A stretch of DNA of 64,000 nt from Marasmius tenuissimus (taxonomy: Eukaryota; Basidiomycota; Agaricomycetes; Agaricales; Marasmiaceae), in the NCBI GenBank assembly GCA_029532415.1, contig JAQOTA010000047.1:1674001-1738000 (forward strand), written 5' to 3'. Below, piece after piece: positions 1 through 11,600 of the stretch. The position numbers and the translations under genes were made by a program. Below the pieces are notes generated by a model. That model was not told the DNA's origin. It saw nothing but the letters and a program-made list of their open reading frames with translations, and did no database searches. How positions within the stretch are numbered: position 1 is the first letter of the stretch; each line of letters starts with the position of its first letter.

Positions 1-188
1 TGAATAGGATACTCCTTTAAATCTGAATGAATGAGCTCAAACAGTTTAGAAGCTCCATTTGTAGAATTGGGAAGCGATGCCTCATGCATTTTACCTTCTG
101 CACAACCTTGACATAAAGGAGTCTTTTTGGTAGGCATTTTTAGGTTAAGAGGGAAATTCTGTGTATGTTTCCGAGCTTTATTAAGGGC

Positions 189-1244
189 TTAATCCAAAGG
201 ATGTCCAAAGCACCTGTGCTCTATCTTGTAGTCAACATTATGTATGAGTGACTTGGCCAATAAACTTTCAGCAGAAGCTTTCCGCAAGTGAACCCAATAA
301 ATGGTTTGACCAGGCATGTGAGGATACAACACAAGCAATTGTTGTCGCTGTGAAGAGTAGCAGGCTAACTTCTTTGCATTTCCACAAATTGAAAGTCCTT
401 CCTGAAGGAACTCACCCATGAATAGTAGCTGTATATCCAACTGAAGTATGTAGTAGACAGGATAGAGACATGTAATGCACTCAGTCATTTCACCGTCTTG
501 TCCTTCAACATGATGCTTTATGAAACCAGTCCCTTTACCCTTAATTTGTATAGGGTTGTCCTTGTTTGCAGTATTCACAATTGGACCATCATCAAGAGCC
601 TGATATTCAGCAAAATCATTCATATCATGCGTAAAGTGAGAGGAGGCACCGGAATCAACAAGCCAACCCTGTATGTTACTGACAGATTTCTTTCCTTTAC
701 ACTTTGTGCAACCAACAAAGTGGTTATTGAGCACGTTACAATAATGTACAAGTGATGCCAGATCATGACTATGACAATGAAAGCGATTATCTATAGAAAC
801 TATTGATTTGCATTTCTGTGGAGTTGCATTAGTGTTGGAAAGGAGGTCAAGATAGGGAACTTGCCTATCATCTGCCCACGATCCAAGAGAGACATTGTCT
901 GGCACATAGTCAACCCCTGCAGCCTTGGCAATGTCATTGTCAACTTCATCACTAAATAGAGAGATCATATTGTTTATACCATTGTCCAAATCATACATCA
1001 CTAAATCTTCCATAGGATCAACACTGCAATGGCATTTAGAAGAAATAGGAGAATTGTATCCGAATCCTGAAGGTCCCTCATCATCCTCAAGTACACGCTT
1101 TGAGCTGGACACAGCACAAAGGGAGTTTTTGACCCCATTCAATGCAATCCATTCCTTACAACCAGTGATCAAAAAGAAAGGACGATTTGGTGGGAAAGTG
1201 GGTCTGACGGTTGAAGTTGATGGAAAGTGTCCATGATCATGCAA
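189..1244 (-). pseudogene. copia protease and GAG-pre-integrase fragment
   Basis: The open stretch of about 351 codons contains WLVDSGASSHFTHDM, the retropepsin active site (D-S-G), and ends at the GAG-pre-integrase motif HRCFGHP. It lies downstream of Gag in the same frame. Reading past the TAA at 189-191 gives the expected continuation with a C-x2-C pair and an HSDL integrase start, so the TAA is a nonsense change inside a longer Pol. The protein would process the polyprotein in virus-like particles; in this copy it cannot be made in full. Confidence 0.85.
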
Positions 1245-1490
1245 ACAGTTGTTCCTGGAGTGATTACCACCAGAGTTGCTAGAATCCTGATTAACTCCAC
1301 CTCAAGTCCCATGCATCTGCTTCTTCTTCTTCTTACCATCGTTTTGGTTTGAAGAGGGAGCCTTGTGCTGAGGTTGGTTCCGCTGTTGCTGCTGTCCCTG
1401 CTGCTGCTGCTGATGTTGCTGCTGCTGCTTGGGACACTGCTGTGGGTGGAACAAAGGGGAATTAGTATCACCATGTTTGACAGTGGTAAG

Positions 1491-2306
1491 TCATCCTGCA
1501 AACTGAGGATTAAGACACTTGTACTTGACAAGGATGGCGTCCTGAACTTGGTTGAAGGTGAGAGGATTCTTGGAATCTTCGGCATTGTTGTTGTCTTTGT
1601 CATCACTTCCATCTGATTTCTGTTCATGCCTATAGTTGTGAAGGAACTTAGAAGGAGCCACTTCCCATGTCTTGGATAGGGCTTGAGCAAGGATGAGAGC
1701 TTTGATAAGCTCAGGGAGGTTAACCCCAACAGACTCGAGATGTTCAAAGTATTGTTGCAACTTGGCAATGCTGCCGAGCAGGTTCTGCTGATCGAGTGTG
1801 AAAGTGACAGCTTTAAGGAAGTCGCTGTAGATGGTGGACAACATTGGCTGGCCATACTTCCTGCACATCAAGGCCCATGCATTACAATCCTTCATGTTCT
1901 TGAACTGATTGAAGGTGCTGGCGGTCATGGTGAGCTGGAAGTATCCCTTGAGGATGTTGTTATTCTTCTTCCACCCAGCACATTCAACATGCCATTCTGT
2001 GATCTGTGTCTCAGAGGGAGGGAGATGAATGGACTCCGTGACTGGATTATCACCAGTCCCAGTGGTGACAGAAAACATTTTCCCCTGCAGGTAAGGTGTG
2101 TCCTTCTCTTTGTCAATGAGGGTTTCATTAAGACCTGTGGCCTTGGTGACACCTTCCATTGTAGGCTTGTACTTCAGCATGAAGGTAACGGTGGAGCCAT
2201 CAAAGAGCTTGTTGCCAAAGTGCTTCTTGAGATTGAACATGATTATCAAGAAATTTGATATATTTGGATCTGAAAAAGATGGCATTAGCATGCATCTGAT
2301 CAGCAC
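1491..2306 (-). pseudogene. copia Gag (UBN2-like) fragment
   Basis: This 271-codon open stretch has the all-helical copia Gag pattern: a KEKDTPYLQGKM segment, then a long helical region with NMKDCNAWALM and LPELIKALILAQAL. In copia elements Gag forms the virus-like particle that holds the RNA. The stretch ends in TGA at 1491, but the same frame goes on into the Gln-rich linker and protease, so the stop looks like a mutation and not a true Gag end. The true N-terminus is probably the ATG near 2454, out of frame with this part, so at least one frame break lies between 2454 and 2306. Confidence 0.8.
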
Positions 2307-2509
2307 AGGGGGCAGCCATCAAAATGGGTGCTTATGCTCTATAATAAGCATTGGATCTGTTAGATCCGATGTTGTTGAAGGACAATACATCAATGCCATT
2401 GATTGACAACTCAATTAAGAGGTCAATAGCATTTACAGGCATAGCCTGGGTCGCCATTGACTGCAGCCAGCAATGGTGCAAGTCAAGGTAGTAGGGCTAA
2501 CCGGGGCCC

Positions 2510-2798
2510 TGTAGAGCCAGCATAACACCTGGCGTAGTGGGTACTACTGACATGGCTAAAACTACACTTCCCAGGAGAGTTAGAGAACAGAGGCAAGACA
2601 TAGAAGCTCAAGCACTGTAGATTCTCATAGAGAAATACCTGCTTATATACATGTAGAGCCAGGAACTACCATAGGTTTGTACATATGTGCATAACTGATA
2701 ATGGGGCAGAAACGGGAGTAATCCCAGACATAGAAGAATGATTGGTGGGTGAACTGGGACATCAGATATACTCCTAATTATAGTCCACAGATTCAACA
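2510..2798 (-). repeat. 5' LTR of the copia element
   Basis: The 289-bp segment starts (plus strand) TGTAGAGCC and ends GATTCAACA, giving TG..CA ends. It is directly next to the Gag region and is similar over its length to the solo LTR at 25652-25974: shared CATGGCTA, AGAAGCTCAAGCAC, TTATATACATGTAGAG and AATTATAGTCCAC blocks. In element orientation it begins TGTTGAATC. The TTATATACATG stretch could hold the promoter. The matching 3' LTR and the second target duplication are outside the window. Confidence 0.85.
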
Positions 2799-5654
2799 CC
2801 TTTTGTGGTTCCTTGAGCTCATGACTACTAACACTGACTTGAGGATTCGATTCCTGAGTTTTATAGACATACCACCCTTGACAGTGGTTCTGCTCTTGCA
2901 AATGATCAACACGGTCTGAACTGAACATTGACCAACGGGAGCAACCACTGTCCTTCAAGTCCTTTCGCAAGTCACTCATTTCCTCCTATTCTGGGAAATG
3001 ATCAAAGTGGCAGCTAAAGTAACAATACATATCTTCTGAGAAATGCCTTGCATTCAATCTCCTGGCCAAGTTCATGGACTAGATACTGTGTGCCACGATC
3101 ATGCAACACACTTATTTGTGAAGTTCATTCTGTTTTTAACTTGTCTGAACATCCCAAGCTGATTTTTGCTCTTATCAGGGCTCTCACGTTCTCATGAACA
3201 TTGCTAGTAGCTTTGTCTGTGCTGGCAAATGGTTTCCATTCAAAGCATCCCAACTCAATCTCTGGATTTTGACTCTTGAGGGTCTTTTTTGGTTTGTGTT
3301 ACACTTGAGCCCATAAGAGTATTCAATTGCTATTGTTCTGACTGCATCAGGTAAGCTGGATGGGGTAATGAGCACAAATGACAGTGAGTGGAAAAGAAAC
3401 TTGGGGAGGAGAAGGAGTGTATTACATGGCATGGTCCATGTACTGAACACCAGGTCTGGGGCTTATCCTAGCATACAAGCGGCTAACTACACCTTCAACC
3501 CCGGGACAGTTCCCCCACTGTCTGGACAAGCTCATGGTACACGAAGTCCACAGTAGATCCAAACCGTGAGGTTCTGCCTTTTGACCTGCCTACACCCACT
3601 TTCTACCCCATCCTCTAACATACTCCAGCTACAAGATTGGTTTGCCCGCTGATACACAGGGGGAATATGTAGCGGTGTTTGGTTGAAAATCTGCAGAACA
3701 TCATAAATATATTCTGCCATAAGTGAGTACGCTGGTTTCCAGGACATAATGGAAGCTAGAATTGCTGTTAGGTTTCGCTTCAGTGTGTACTCATGGACTG
3801 CTGTTGGATGTAAGTGCTTATTACCTACCGTAGTAAATTGTATTTCCAGGGTCCACAGAGTCCATGCCATACACACAAAGCACGATGTCTTAAGTGAGGC
3901 ATTGAAATTCAAGTAAAGGATGGCACAGCATTTTCCAAAAAGACTGAGTCAAAAAAGCACAGACCATTAACTACAGTCATTTTGGACTCCTTGAGCCACC
4001 ACTTCACGGGAAGGGTTTTTCTACTCTGTCACTGTATTTCTGTTCAAATGATGGTTAGTGGTATTTGGCTAGACATCTTACAGTATGGTTACAACATCCA
4101 TATAATTTATATATGATGAAGAACAGACAGGTAAAATTGTTTTCTGACAAGGTCCAAATGTCACGGAAATGGACTCCTTGTGCCATCATGACATCCATTA
4201 TGTCATCGCCAAATTACCGCAGCAAACTGGAAAGCTGTGCCCTTTGATGTCACACTTTCCCACTCTGGCTTTTCGTATGTTCTTTTTTGCAACTGAGCAT
4301 CATGCTGACGCAGAAATAGATAGTGCAGATCCCGGGTAAGACTACCTACTGTCCTGGTAGCAGAGGTTTGACGACCAGGAAGTGGTCTGCCATGTGTTAG
4401 GGCATGTTCTCAGCCTGATTTGAACTTTCCGTGCACGCCAACAGTCAAATTCCAGTTGTTTTTTTGTGCACTACGGCCCTTCCTCTCTCTCTCTCCTTTG
4501 CTCAGAATTCCATAGAAGAATGTTAATACAGTCAGAAAGGTTCCCCAGTACTCAGATACCAGGTTATTTCAATGGAACTCAAAAAAAAATTGGATGGTGC
4601 AAGGACACCAAAATGACTGTATTTGCCCCGGTAATGCTTTGAGAAGGATTTTTATGAGTGGTATCAAACACTGAAATTACCAAGATCGGGCCCTTCAACC
4701 AGCTATTATACTAGGCTAGAATAAATCTAAATTGAAGGCTTTTACACCTGTCAGACCAAGTTGAGAGGCAAGATAGACTAGGGACTGTAACAAGACAGCT
4801 AATCATTATACATGCACGGACCAATGAAATGCAAGCACTCATCTGATCTCTATTAGGGCCTTGGGTGGCTTTGGGCGCCAATCTAATTCATATCTAATTC
4901 ATATCTAATCCTCATTATCATTGAGAAATTTCAGGCAAAATCAGGGAGGAAAGCACTCAAGGGAGGTCATACAAAGAGCTCTTTAAGGTACCCTGAAGAA
5001 GGTTCCCGGTCATCTGCAGAACCAATTCCTATGAGTAAGGAGGTCAATTACAGTAGTGCAGATGTCAATTATTTGTGTGTAGATGTTGATTCCCGGGAGT
5101 GTAGATGTTGAGACACAGGAGTGTGGTATAATGATCACCCAATGAGTGCAAATGTTTTTTTTGACACAATTTAACTACTATACCAGCCAGCCAAATTCCT
5201 CCCAAAAGGGAGATCCAAACACCATGATGAGTATCTTCCTTAAGATACCTTCTAGCCCCTCTGAAAAATTTGAGAACCTGTAGCAATACTGACTGCCTTC
5301 CAATATTCAGAATTGAAAATCTCTCTAGCAAAAGCCTCCAAAGGTGTCCGTTGTCTATTCAAGCTGTTATTTTACCTTTGTTTTAGTTCAGAGAGGTCAC
5401 TGTGTTCATTCAATGTGAGTCCTTCAATCTGTATTAACCTTCTGGACTGCCGAACAGTGTATGGTCTCGAGAAACTAATCACAACAAAGGACTCGCCAGC
5501 AATATTGCCCATTTCATTTTCTTTGTTCCGAATTACATCTGTTCTCAGATTGTGATCCTACTGAATTCTTTATTTGCATAGTGACATATCGCGTCAAGTC
5601 TGTTCCCATATCTCTCCTGATGTATACCCATCCTTGATCTTTGACAGCATCCTC
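2799..5654. other. AT-rich intergenic stretch, no recognisable gene
   Basis: Only short ORFs occur here (for example minus 3532-3912 and minus 3184-3450). None has a recognised motif or codon pattern that convinces. A short direct repeat of CTAATTCATAT lies near 4880-4905. The stretch could be old transposon debris, but I see no terminal repeats. Confidence 0.5.
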
Positions 5655-6197
5655 TCAGATACAACATCCATACCATGACAATTGCCTGATGAGCCTGTTG
5701 CTTAGGAAAGATGGATGCAAAACCACTTGATTGCAGCAATGAAACAGCGAATCAACTTGGATTCCCCAACCCTCAGGGTTGCCACACTCCAAGAAACCTA
5801 AGCAGTGCTGAAAAATCCAATATCCACTATGTATGGTCTCTGAGAGCATGCCTATGGCAAGGCTAGTGTCTTGTCTTGCCATATCTGTTTGTGTGGGCCA
5901 GTTGAGTTTGAAGTTATCGAGCCCTTTAGCTACATCCCAAGACATGTGGGCATGATAGTGGCCTTGAGGTGATTTGCCCCAATCGTTAACAAGGTCCTCT
6001 GTGCTGATGAGTTTGGCAGGTCCAAGACTGCACCAGTAATGGTCATCAGTGATGCCATTGTCAATATTGCTGAAGATATTGGGGTTGAGGGTGTTGCCAT
6101 TGGTCTTGGTCTCCAAAGAAGTGGCCACAACAGTCTCTTTGATCTGATGTGGATTGGGAAGATCCAATGGCACAGACTTGGGGCAAGAGGATTCCAC
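5655..6197 (-). CDS. hypothetical ORF, possibly transposon debris
   Basis: An uninterrupted 180-codon ORF on the minus strand; without requiring a Met it stays open upstream to about 6298. The product is hydrophilic in its first half, with Asn/Thr/Pro-rich sequence, and has several Cys, Trp and His residues in its second half (for example SGYWIFQHCLGF). No signal peptide, membrane segment or known motif is seen. It lies alone in AT-rich DNA between the copia element and the foldback element. I do not recognise it; it could be a chance ORF or a fragment of a degraded gene. Confidence 0.25.
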   Translation of the reverse strand: MESSCPKSVPLDLPNPHQIKETVVATSLETKTNGNTLNPNIFSNIDNGITDDHYWCSLGPAKLISTEDLVNDWGKSPQGHYHAHMSWDVAKGLDNFKLNWPTQTDMARQDTSLAIGMLSETIHSGYWIFQHCLGFLECGNPEGWGIQVDSLFHCCNQVVLHPSFLSNRLIRQLSWYGCCI

Positions 6198-6298
6198 AGC
6201 TGAAGGAGACTGGACTATTTGTGAGGTGGTAGGATGTAGAATGTTGGAATCATGGGAGTTATTCAGTCCAATGTCATATCCATGTGTGGGTGGTATTT

Positions 6299-7198
6299 AG
6301 CCAAAATGCGACGCACACACCGGACAGTGAAAGGATGGTCGAAGGGTGCTCTGCTGAGGATTTTAACATTAATAATGAAGTCCTGAGTCTAGGTTACATC
6401 ATATGGGTCAGCATACAGCTACTGTATGATTAAGGACACATACTAGGTGGAACCAATCCCTGTTCAAGCACAGGATCACAATCTCTGGAAGGTGAATGAC
6501 ACCACAATTATTTTTTTATATGTCCAACTACTCATTTGTTAGCATTGAAGGAGGGGGCACAACAGTAATTGGCTCACTGATAGAAGAAGTTGATTTACGA
6601 CTTGAAATTGAGTTTGTTCAAGCCGCTGGAATGTTGATCTTTGCTGCAACTACAGGCTCTCCTGACAGTCACAAAGGACCAGATGATTTCTCTGGCTTGC
6701 TGCCATTGTCACCCGAGCTCAATAGTGAGCTGAACACTCGCTTCCATTGAAATCTTGAGTCAGTTAAAGCTTTTGATTGGGATAGAGCTCCACTCACAAG
6801 CCTGTTGAACACGATGGGGTGCAAGAAAGATTGGCAATCATAACAATAGCTACTGCTAATCTGCTCGCTGAAAATTTCAAAACAATTGGGGATTTAGGGT
6901 CACAAATGATGTGGTGCCTTGCTTCCTCACCCCACCAGACACGCTCTTTGCCCAGTCTTAGAGTAGCTTCGAAGTTTGTGCACCCAACAAATGATCCTCA
7001 ATGGACTACCCCAGCTCTAATCATCAGAATGACAATGAAATATCACCTATAATTGAACTTGAGGTTGAGGATGACACATGGTGATATCTCCAAATGGTTT
7101 GATGGATTTGATTGCAGGTAGACAATGGATGTGCTTCATTCTGGCTGTGTCTAGTGGTTAAGACAGTCTACAAGGCTAGGAATGGGCTTGCTGAGATG
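6299..7198. other. intergenic, nothing recognised
   Basis: Short plus-strand ORFs at 6496-6750 and 6819-7052 show no recognised motif, and no repeats or RNA genes are seen. Confidence 0.45.
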
Positions 7199-7440
7199 GT
7201 ATAATAATAGGAAATGGTACGTGAATAGTACGTGACTGGACGTGAATGGTACGTGACGGTACGTCTACTGCATGGCTAGTTTAGCTTAAACATCCGGCAA
7301 AAATACTCAAGTACTTAATTCTTGAGGTAATAGCTGGACTCTTTTAAATAAATTCTGAAGCATGGGACCCTATAGATATAAGCGGAAAAACAACTGAAAA
7401 TGAGCCAAAAAGAACCCAAAAGTGAAGCCAAAGGCACAGC

Positions 7441-7523
7441 AATGCAAGGACTTGAACTCGTGACCTTATTGGAAAGTGGTGAGTATTATGACATGACGCG
7501 CTTTTACCACTGCACCACGGAGC
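7441..7523 (-). repeat. tRNA-like sequence with A and B boxes, left arm
   Basis: Read on the minus strand it starts GCTCCGTGGTGCAGTGGT, which fits an A box (TGGTGCAGTGG, 7507-7517), and about 50 nt later has GAGTTCAAGTCC, close to the B box GGTTCGANTCC. The spacing fits a tRNA gene. The 3' acceptor strand and a pairing anticodon stem are missing, so this is a tRNA-derived Pol III promoter like the head of a SINE, not a working tRNA. Confidence 0.6.
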
Positions 7524-7739
7524 TTATAATAAGTACTACAATGAGTTCATTATATACACCATTCCATTTTGCTTTTCTACTCATAATTTGAGAAATGTCT
7601 TATTCCTACCTCTTTCTCAAGATGTCCGTCGTGTTATAATGATTGTAAAATTAGTACGACTAAGAATATTATACAAAATATAAGTGAAAAAGCGAACCAG
7701 AATGGGGTATATATTGAACTCATTGTAGTACCTTTTATA

Positions 7740-7825
7740 AGCTCTTGTGATGCAGTGGTTAAAACACGTCATGTCATAATACTCACCACTTTCCCGTAAG
7801 GGTCACGCATTCAAGTCCTTGTGTT
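7740..7825 (+). repeat. tRNA-like sequence with A and B boxes, right arm
   Basis: This is the inverted counterpart of 7441-7523: GATGCAGTGGTTAA (A box, about 7749-7761) and GCATTCAAGTCC (B box, about 7807-7818). Both promoters point away from the centre of the foldback element, so transcription would run outward through each arm. Confidence 0.6.
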
Positions 7826-8191
7826 GCCGCGCCTTCGGCTTCACTTTTGGGTTCTTTTTGGCTCATTTTCAGTTGTTTTTCCGCTTATATCTATAGGGTC
7901 CCATGCTTCAGAATTCATTTAAAAGAGTCTAGCTATTACCTCAAGAATTAAGTACTCAAGTTAAGCTAGCCTAGATTACCAGTATGTTAATTCGTACGCG
8001 ACTGTACGCGAACGGTACGTGACTGTACATGAATTTACCACGCCCCTGTATACTACCTTCATCTTCGTGAAAATTGTGGGCGCCAAGAAAAGTAACAACG
8101 TAAATTTCAGTTCATGGATTGTAAATGCAGAAGAATAACGAGCTCAAATATTATCATAGGAGAGGAGTGATCCAAGAAATATGGGACTCGG

Positions 8192-10729
8192 TTAGATACG
8201 TGTCGAAATGGGGGATGTCGAGTCACGAAGCATCGAGGAGCGTTCGGGAGGTTCGCCAGAGTCACTGTGATAATCAGGCGGGTTTTCCAGCTCATTGTGT
8301 TGCCAAAGGCGTTGGTATACTACACGGACCATGTCGGGGAACGTTGGTACCAACTCCACCTCTCCTCCTTCAGTATGAGGGAGGCTGGCATTTGTCCTGA
8401 TATTAGATAGGTCATGAATATCAGGACGCTCGCCAGATGAACCTGTTGCCTCTGAGGGTGGAGAGGTTGGCTGCCTAAGTGGTTCAAGGCGAGCGTGGGA
8501 ATCGGGCACTGGATGCTTGCGCGGAAAGGCCGTCCCCATATCAGAGGCGGTGGCACCAAATGGTGCTATCACATGGCTCGGGTCGGACTCCGATGATGAG
8601 GCCATTCCACTCTTGCGCCGACGGAGCAGATAAAGTACGGCTACAACCATCAGTAATAAAAATGCGACTGACCCAATCGTCGCGCCAGCAATCAATGCGA
8701 TAGACGGCTTGGACGGTGTAGAGGGTGTCAAGGGAGCAGTATCGGAACCATTGAAGAGATCGATACCGTCGATCAATATCTGGGCGGCTGCTGCTTGACT
8801 GTACAAGTCAAAATCTATTTGTGTCGGCCGAGGGCCCGCCCAGTTTCGACTGTAGATGTCGTCTCCCACGGTTGCTATATTTCGAATAGCGTTGTACTTT
8901 AGCACGGGATTGAGCCAGTTGAAATGTGCGCACAAAAAAGGAAAGCAAGACTACGCACATGAACCCCCAAGACTATCTTCATCTCATCCCGCAACCAAGC
9001 TGGAAGTGCACCATTGCCCCTTCTATACGATTCTGCAAGGCCTCTCAGAAAATACATATCACCCAACCCCAGAAACTTGCTGTCGTTTCTGCCTGCTATG
9101 GTTTCGGCATAATCCCTATTTAAGAAAACACCGTTGGGGCCAAAATTCTGAGCCCGCGGTCCCTCAGGATCTCCTAATTGATTCAATGTTGAAGCAATAG
9201 TATGTTGTAGTCTAGATGTCACAAGTCCTTAGTTAGATAGCTCTTCGAGTCAAGGGGGACTACATGGCGGGAGCGGGACATACCTTTCACCCACATCTGC
9301 ATCGCCAGTTACAGAGTACATTACAGACATTGCTTCAATTGTGGCACCAATGAGTGATGCCCCTGGGTTCCCACTATTGATAGTGATGTTTTGACATCCC
9401 TCGGGGCCCAGCAAAGAGCTTCCACCAGAGGTACTTTTGGTCGAATAATTGAAAAGGGCAACTTCTCGGAGTGCAAAGTTCAATGATCGCATGGCTGCTT
9501 GAATATATATAGGGTTGGATGGTTCTGTTTCAGCCAGGCGGGCTGATAATCTTGTGAAGATGTGAAATGTCAGCGACTCGAAATATTTCAACGACAGCGA
9601 CAAACACCGGAGGCAAGACTTCGGGTAGTGAGTTGGTATATCACCCGAGAGGTGATATGTATGGTGATACACATGGCAAGGGTCGCTAGAGGTTTTTAAG
9701 CCCTGGAATCAACAAAACAGCCCTCGACCATACCTATCACCATACATATTGCCTCTGAGCCGATGCAACAGTCTACCACTTGAGGGGCTGCTCGTGAAAA
9801 AAGCCTCATACTTACAATGAGTATAATCTGTTGTACAAGATAATGAATTATGAACATTATGTTGGAATATTTGACTTACGCGCTGTCATATGTGCACAAT
9901 GACCGGTTATCATCCAATTCATCCTACAGGGAATTTGATTAGGTATCAAGGTAATACGAGTCAATTGGACAATGTCTCAGGCCTCACCCAGAATGTTCCT
10001 CCCTCAATGGTGCCATTGCCATAGGGGTCCCGACAGTCTAAGAAAACAGGAAAGGCCTTTGTCGCCATAGTTCCATTTGGAAACGTGGTATCTTGGGAGA
10101 CTGTATACCAGTATGCTAAACCCCATTGTTCTTGTGCTATTGAAAGAAAAATGTTGTCATCGTGGGCCTTGTACAAGCGAATTGCAGCGTAAGCATCCTC
10201 TCTGCAAAAAGAATGTGTTAAGCTAAAGCAGATGATCATTCGGACAATGAGATAACCTCTTACATCACATCGAGCACTCTTATCCTGTCGTTACGATTGT
10301 TCGAGTTCTGAAAAAACTGCAATGCAAGTCCACGGAATGTATTGTTGTCTGGAGTTGCAAGCTCGAAATTAGCCGCAGCCGCATAGAACTGTGAATGGCC
10401 GATAAGATTCAACGGATCAGCCGGAGAACCCACTGTATAACATTCATGCTAGCGTTAAATGTGAATGCACGACATAGAAATGATATCTTGCCGCAGCAAC
10501 GAACAGTCAGTGATGTGTAGTGGTCCTTGAACCAATGCCGAATATGCTGTATTCACACGGTCCTGCAACGGCCGAGTCACGTTCCAGTCCAGCTGTGGAT
10601 TAGTCAGAATATAAGAACTCGGGAAATTTTGGCGAGATAAGATACCCAGAGTGTGGTTGGGGAGAAATCTCCTTGAGAGACCAGGGGGAGAAACAAGATG
10701 AGAAGTGCAACGAGGAGCAATGGCTTCAT
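8192..10729 (-). CDS. GH76-like (alpha-1,6-mannanase family) membrane-anchored protein, multi-exon
   Basis: Exon 1 (10729-10646, 28 codons) encodes a signal peptide, MKPLLLVALLILFLPLV. Later exons read LDWNVTRPLQDRVN, GHSQFYAAAANFELATPDNNTF, VIEDAYAAIRLYKAHDD, IEAMSVMYSVTGDADVGE and YNAIRNIATVGDDIYSRNW, in the order seen in agaricomycete glycoside hydrolase family 76-like proteins. The last exon (from about 8935) holds a membrane helix (SIALIAGATIGSVAFLLLMV), an Arg-rich stop-transfer RRRK, and a Pro/Ser-rich cytoplasmic tail ending near TFPDMVRVVYQRLW. GH76 enzymes (DFG5/DCW1 in yeasts) act on alpha-1,6-mannan or cell-wall anchors outside the cell. Where the family usually has an Asp pair this copy reads Glu-Asp (VIEDAY), so activity is uncertain. 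At least six exons; some borders are only approximate. A paralog lies at 37.7-40.0 kb on the same strand. Confidence 0.8.
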
Positions 10730-11480
10730 TGGAATTGAGGAGTGCCCGATGACCGGTGATTGCACTGTCTTTTATCGCCTTGTGCTTTGTTTCCAGTGGG
10801 GCTTAGAAAGGCCCTATTACAAATTTATGGCATACGTGTGAGTGAGAACTCGAATACGACAGACTAGCATTGATGTACCCACGTGCTTCACAAGGCATGA
10901 TATATCGACTTACTAGAAACTTTGCTCCCCTGTCAGACTGAATCTCGCGCCAGACAAGAATTCTAGAAAGGTGAGGTGTACCGACAACTTGGGCATCGAA
11001 TGGATCACTATGACCGGCTTCCAAGCACCAACAAAAAGAGAGGGGCCCAGTGCACCCCTGTTAGATCAGAAGAATTGATGATCCTCTGATTTTCAAACTT
11101 TATGCTGCCTGCATCTGACTCCACTGGGCTATTGGGATATCAAGTGGAGCCTGTCATACACGTGTCACAAGCTCTCTTTTCATTTGTCTTTCTTGGATGA
11201 ACTCCTGAGTCCTGCATTCAGGTAACCCGGTTGTAGGATCATCCGACTTACAGGCAGTCAAATCCTCCTGAAACTTGGCCGGTCAATCTCAAGTCGTACG
11301 TGCCGTCTGGGATCCTGGCGGAGCCCCTGCGAGGGAGCCTCGTGAGTTCTCCCATATCGAGGCTGGGTCTATGAATTTGGACCCCAAAACCGTCACGAGC
11401 TGCTAAGGAGAGTTCTGCGCTACCATTCTAAACTTTGTTCAAGAACTTTGCCCTACTTCCCTCCCTTCCTCTTTTAGCAC
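10730..11480. promoter_or_regulatory. upstream region of the GH76-like gene, otherwise empty
   Basis: On the minus strand a GATAAAAG element (10769-10776) lies about 40 bp upstream of the start ATG and may act as a TATA box. No gene is recognised up to the small inverted-repeat element at 11481. Confidence 0.3.
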
Positions 11481-11600
11481 TACTGTAGTGGAGTGTAGGG
11501 AAGCGGCGGAGGATTGACTATGACGCCCTCATTTTAGATTCTCGCTGGCGACGGGGCAGGAGTGATGTGTGACGTCGCTTCCCTACACTCCACTACAGTA
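11481..11600. mobile_element. miniature inverted-repeat element (120 bp) with TA flanks
   Basis: Perfect 24-bp inverted repeats at 11481-11504 and 11577-11600, outermost bases TA then CTGTAGTGGAGTGTAGGG. The TA at each end fits the TA target duplication of Tc1/mariner-type transposons. With 120 bp there is no room for a transposase, so it is a MITE. Confidence 0.8.

Larger units (their letters stand above)
1..2509 (-). mobile_element. Ty1/copia LTR retrotransposon, gag-pol part, decayed and cut by window edge
   Basis: On the minus strand one reading frame runs from about 2306 to the window start. It encodes a copia Gag domain (about 2300-1500), a Gln-rich linker made from CAG repeats (about 1440-1370) and a Lys run, then the retropepsin with DSGAS (about 600-650). 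Next comes a GAG-pre-integrase stretch with HRCFGHP (about 190-215), and past that a zinc-finger part with CQGC (about 100) and an integrase start with HSDL. The Gag-to-integrase order is that of Ty1/copia. The frame is broken by TGA at 1491-1493, TGA at 1302-1304 and TAA at 189-191, and the Gag N-terminus (ATG near 2454) is in another frame. This copy is therefore defective. RT and RNase H would lie left of the window. Coding below position 189 was read by hand. Confidence 0.9.
7204..8047. mobile_element. large foldback (inverted-repeat) element with tRNA-like promoters in both arms
   Basis: The left arm (about 7204-7590) and right arm (about 7676-8047) are inverted copies, roughly 85-90% alike by eye, around a spacer of about 85 bp. 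Shared blocks include GGCTCATTTTCAGTTG, CTATAGGGTCCCATGCTTC and ACCTCAAGAATTAAGTAC. The outer ends carry short subrepeats of GTACGTGA or GTACGCGA type. GTATA occurs at 7199-7203 and 8048-8052 and may be a target duplication, but the outermost bases match poorly, so the borders are uncertain. No transposase is encoded, so it would be non-autonomous. Confidence 0.8.

Noticed and set aside
925..1236. Plus-strand ORF across the copia protease region
   Set aside because: It is the reverse of the protease frame, which has recognised motifs; shadow ORF.
1365..1616. Leu-rich plus-strand ORF that looks like a membrane protein
   Set aside because: The Leu run is the reverse of the Gln-coding CAG repeats of the copia linker.
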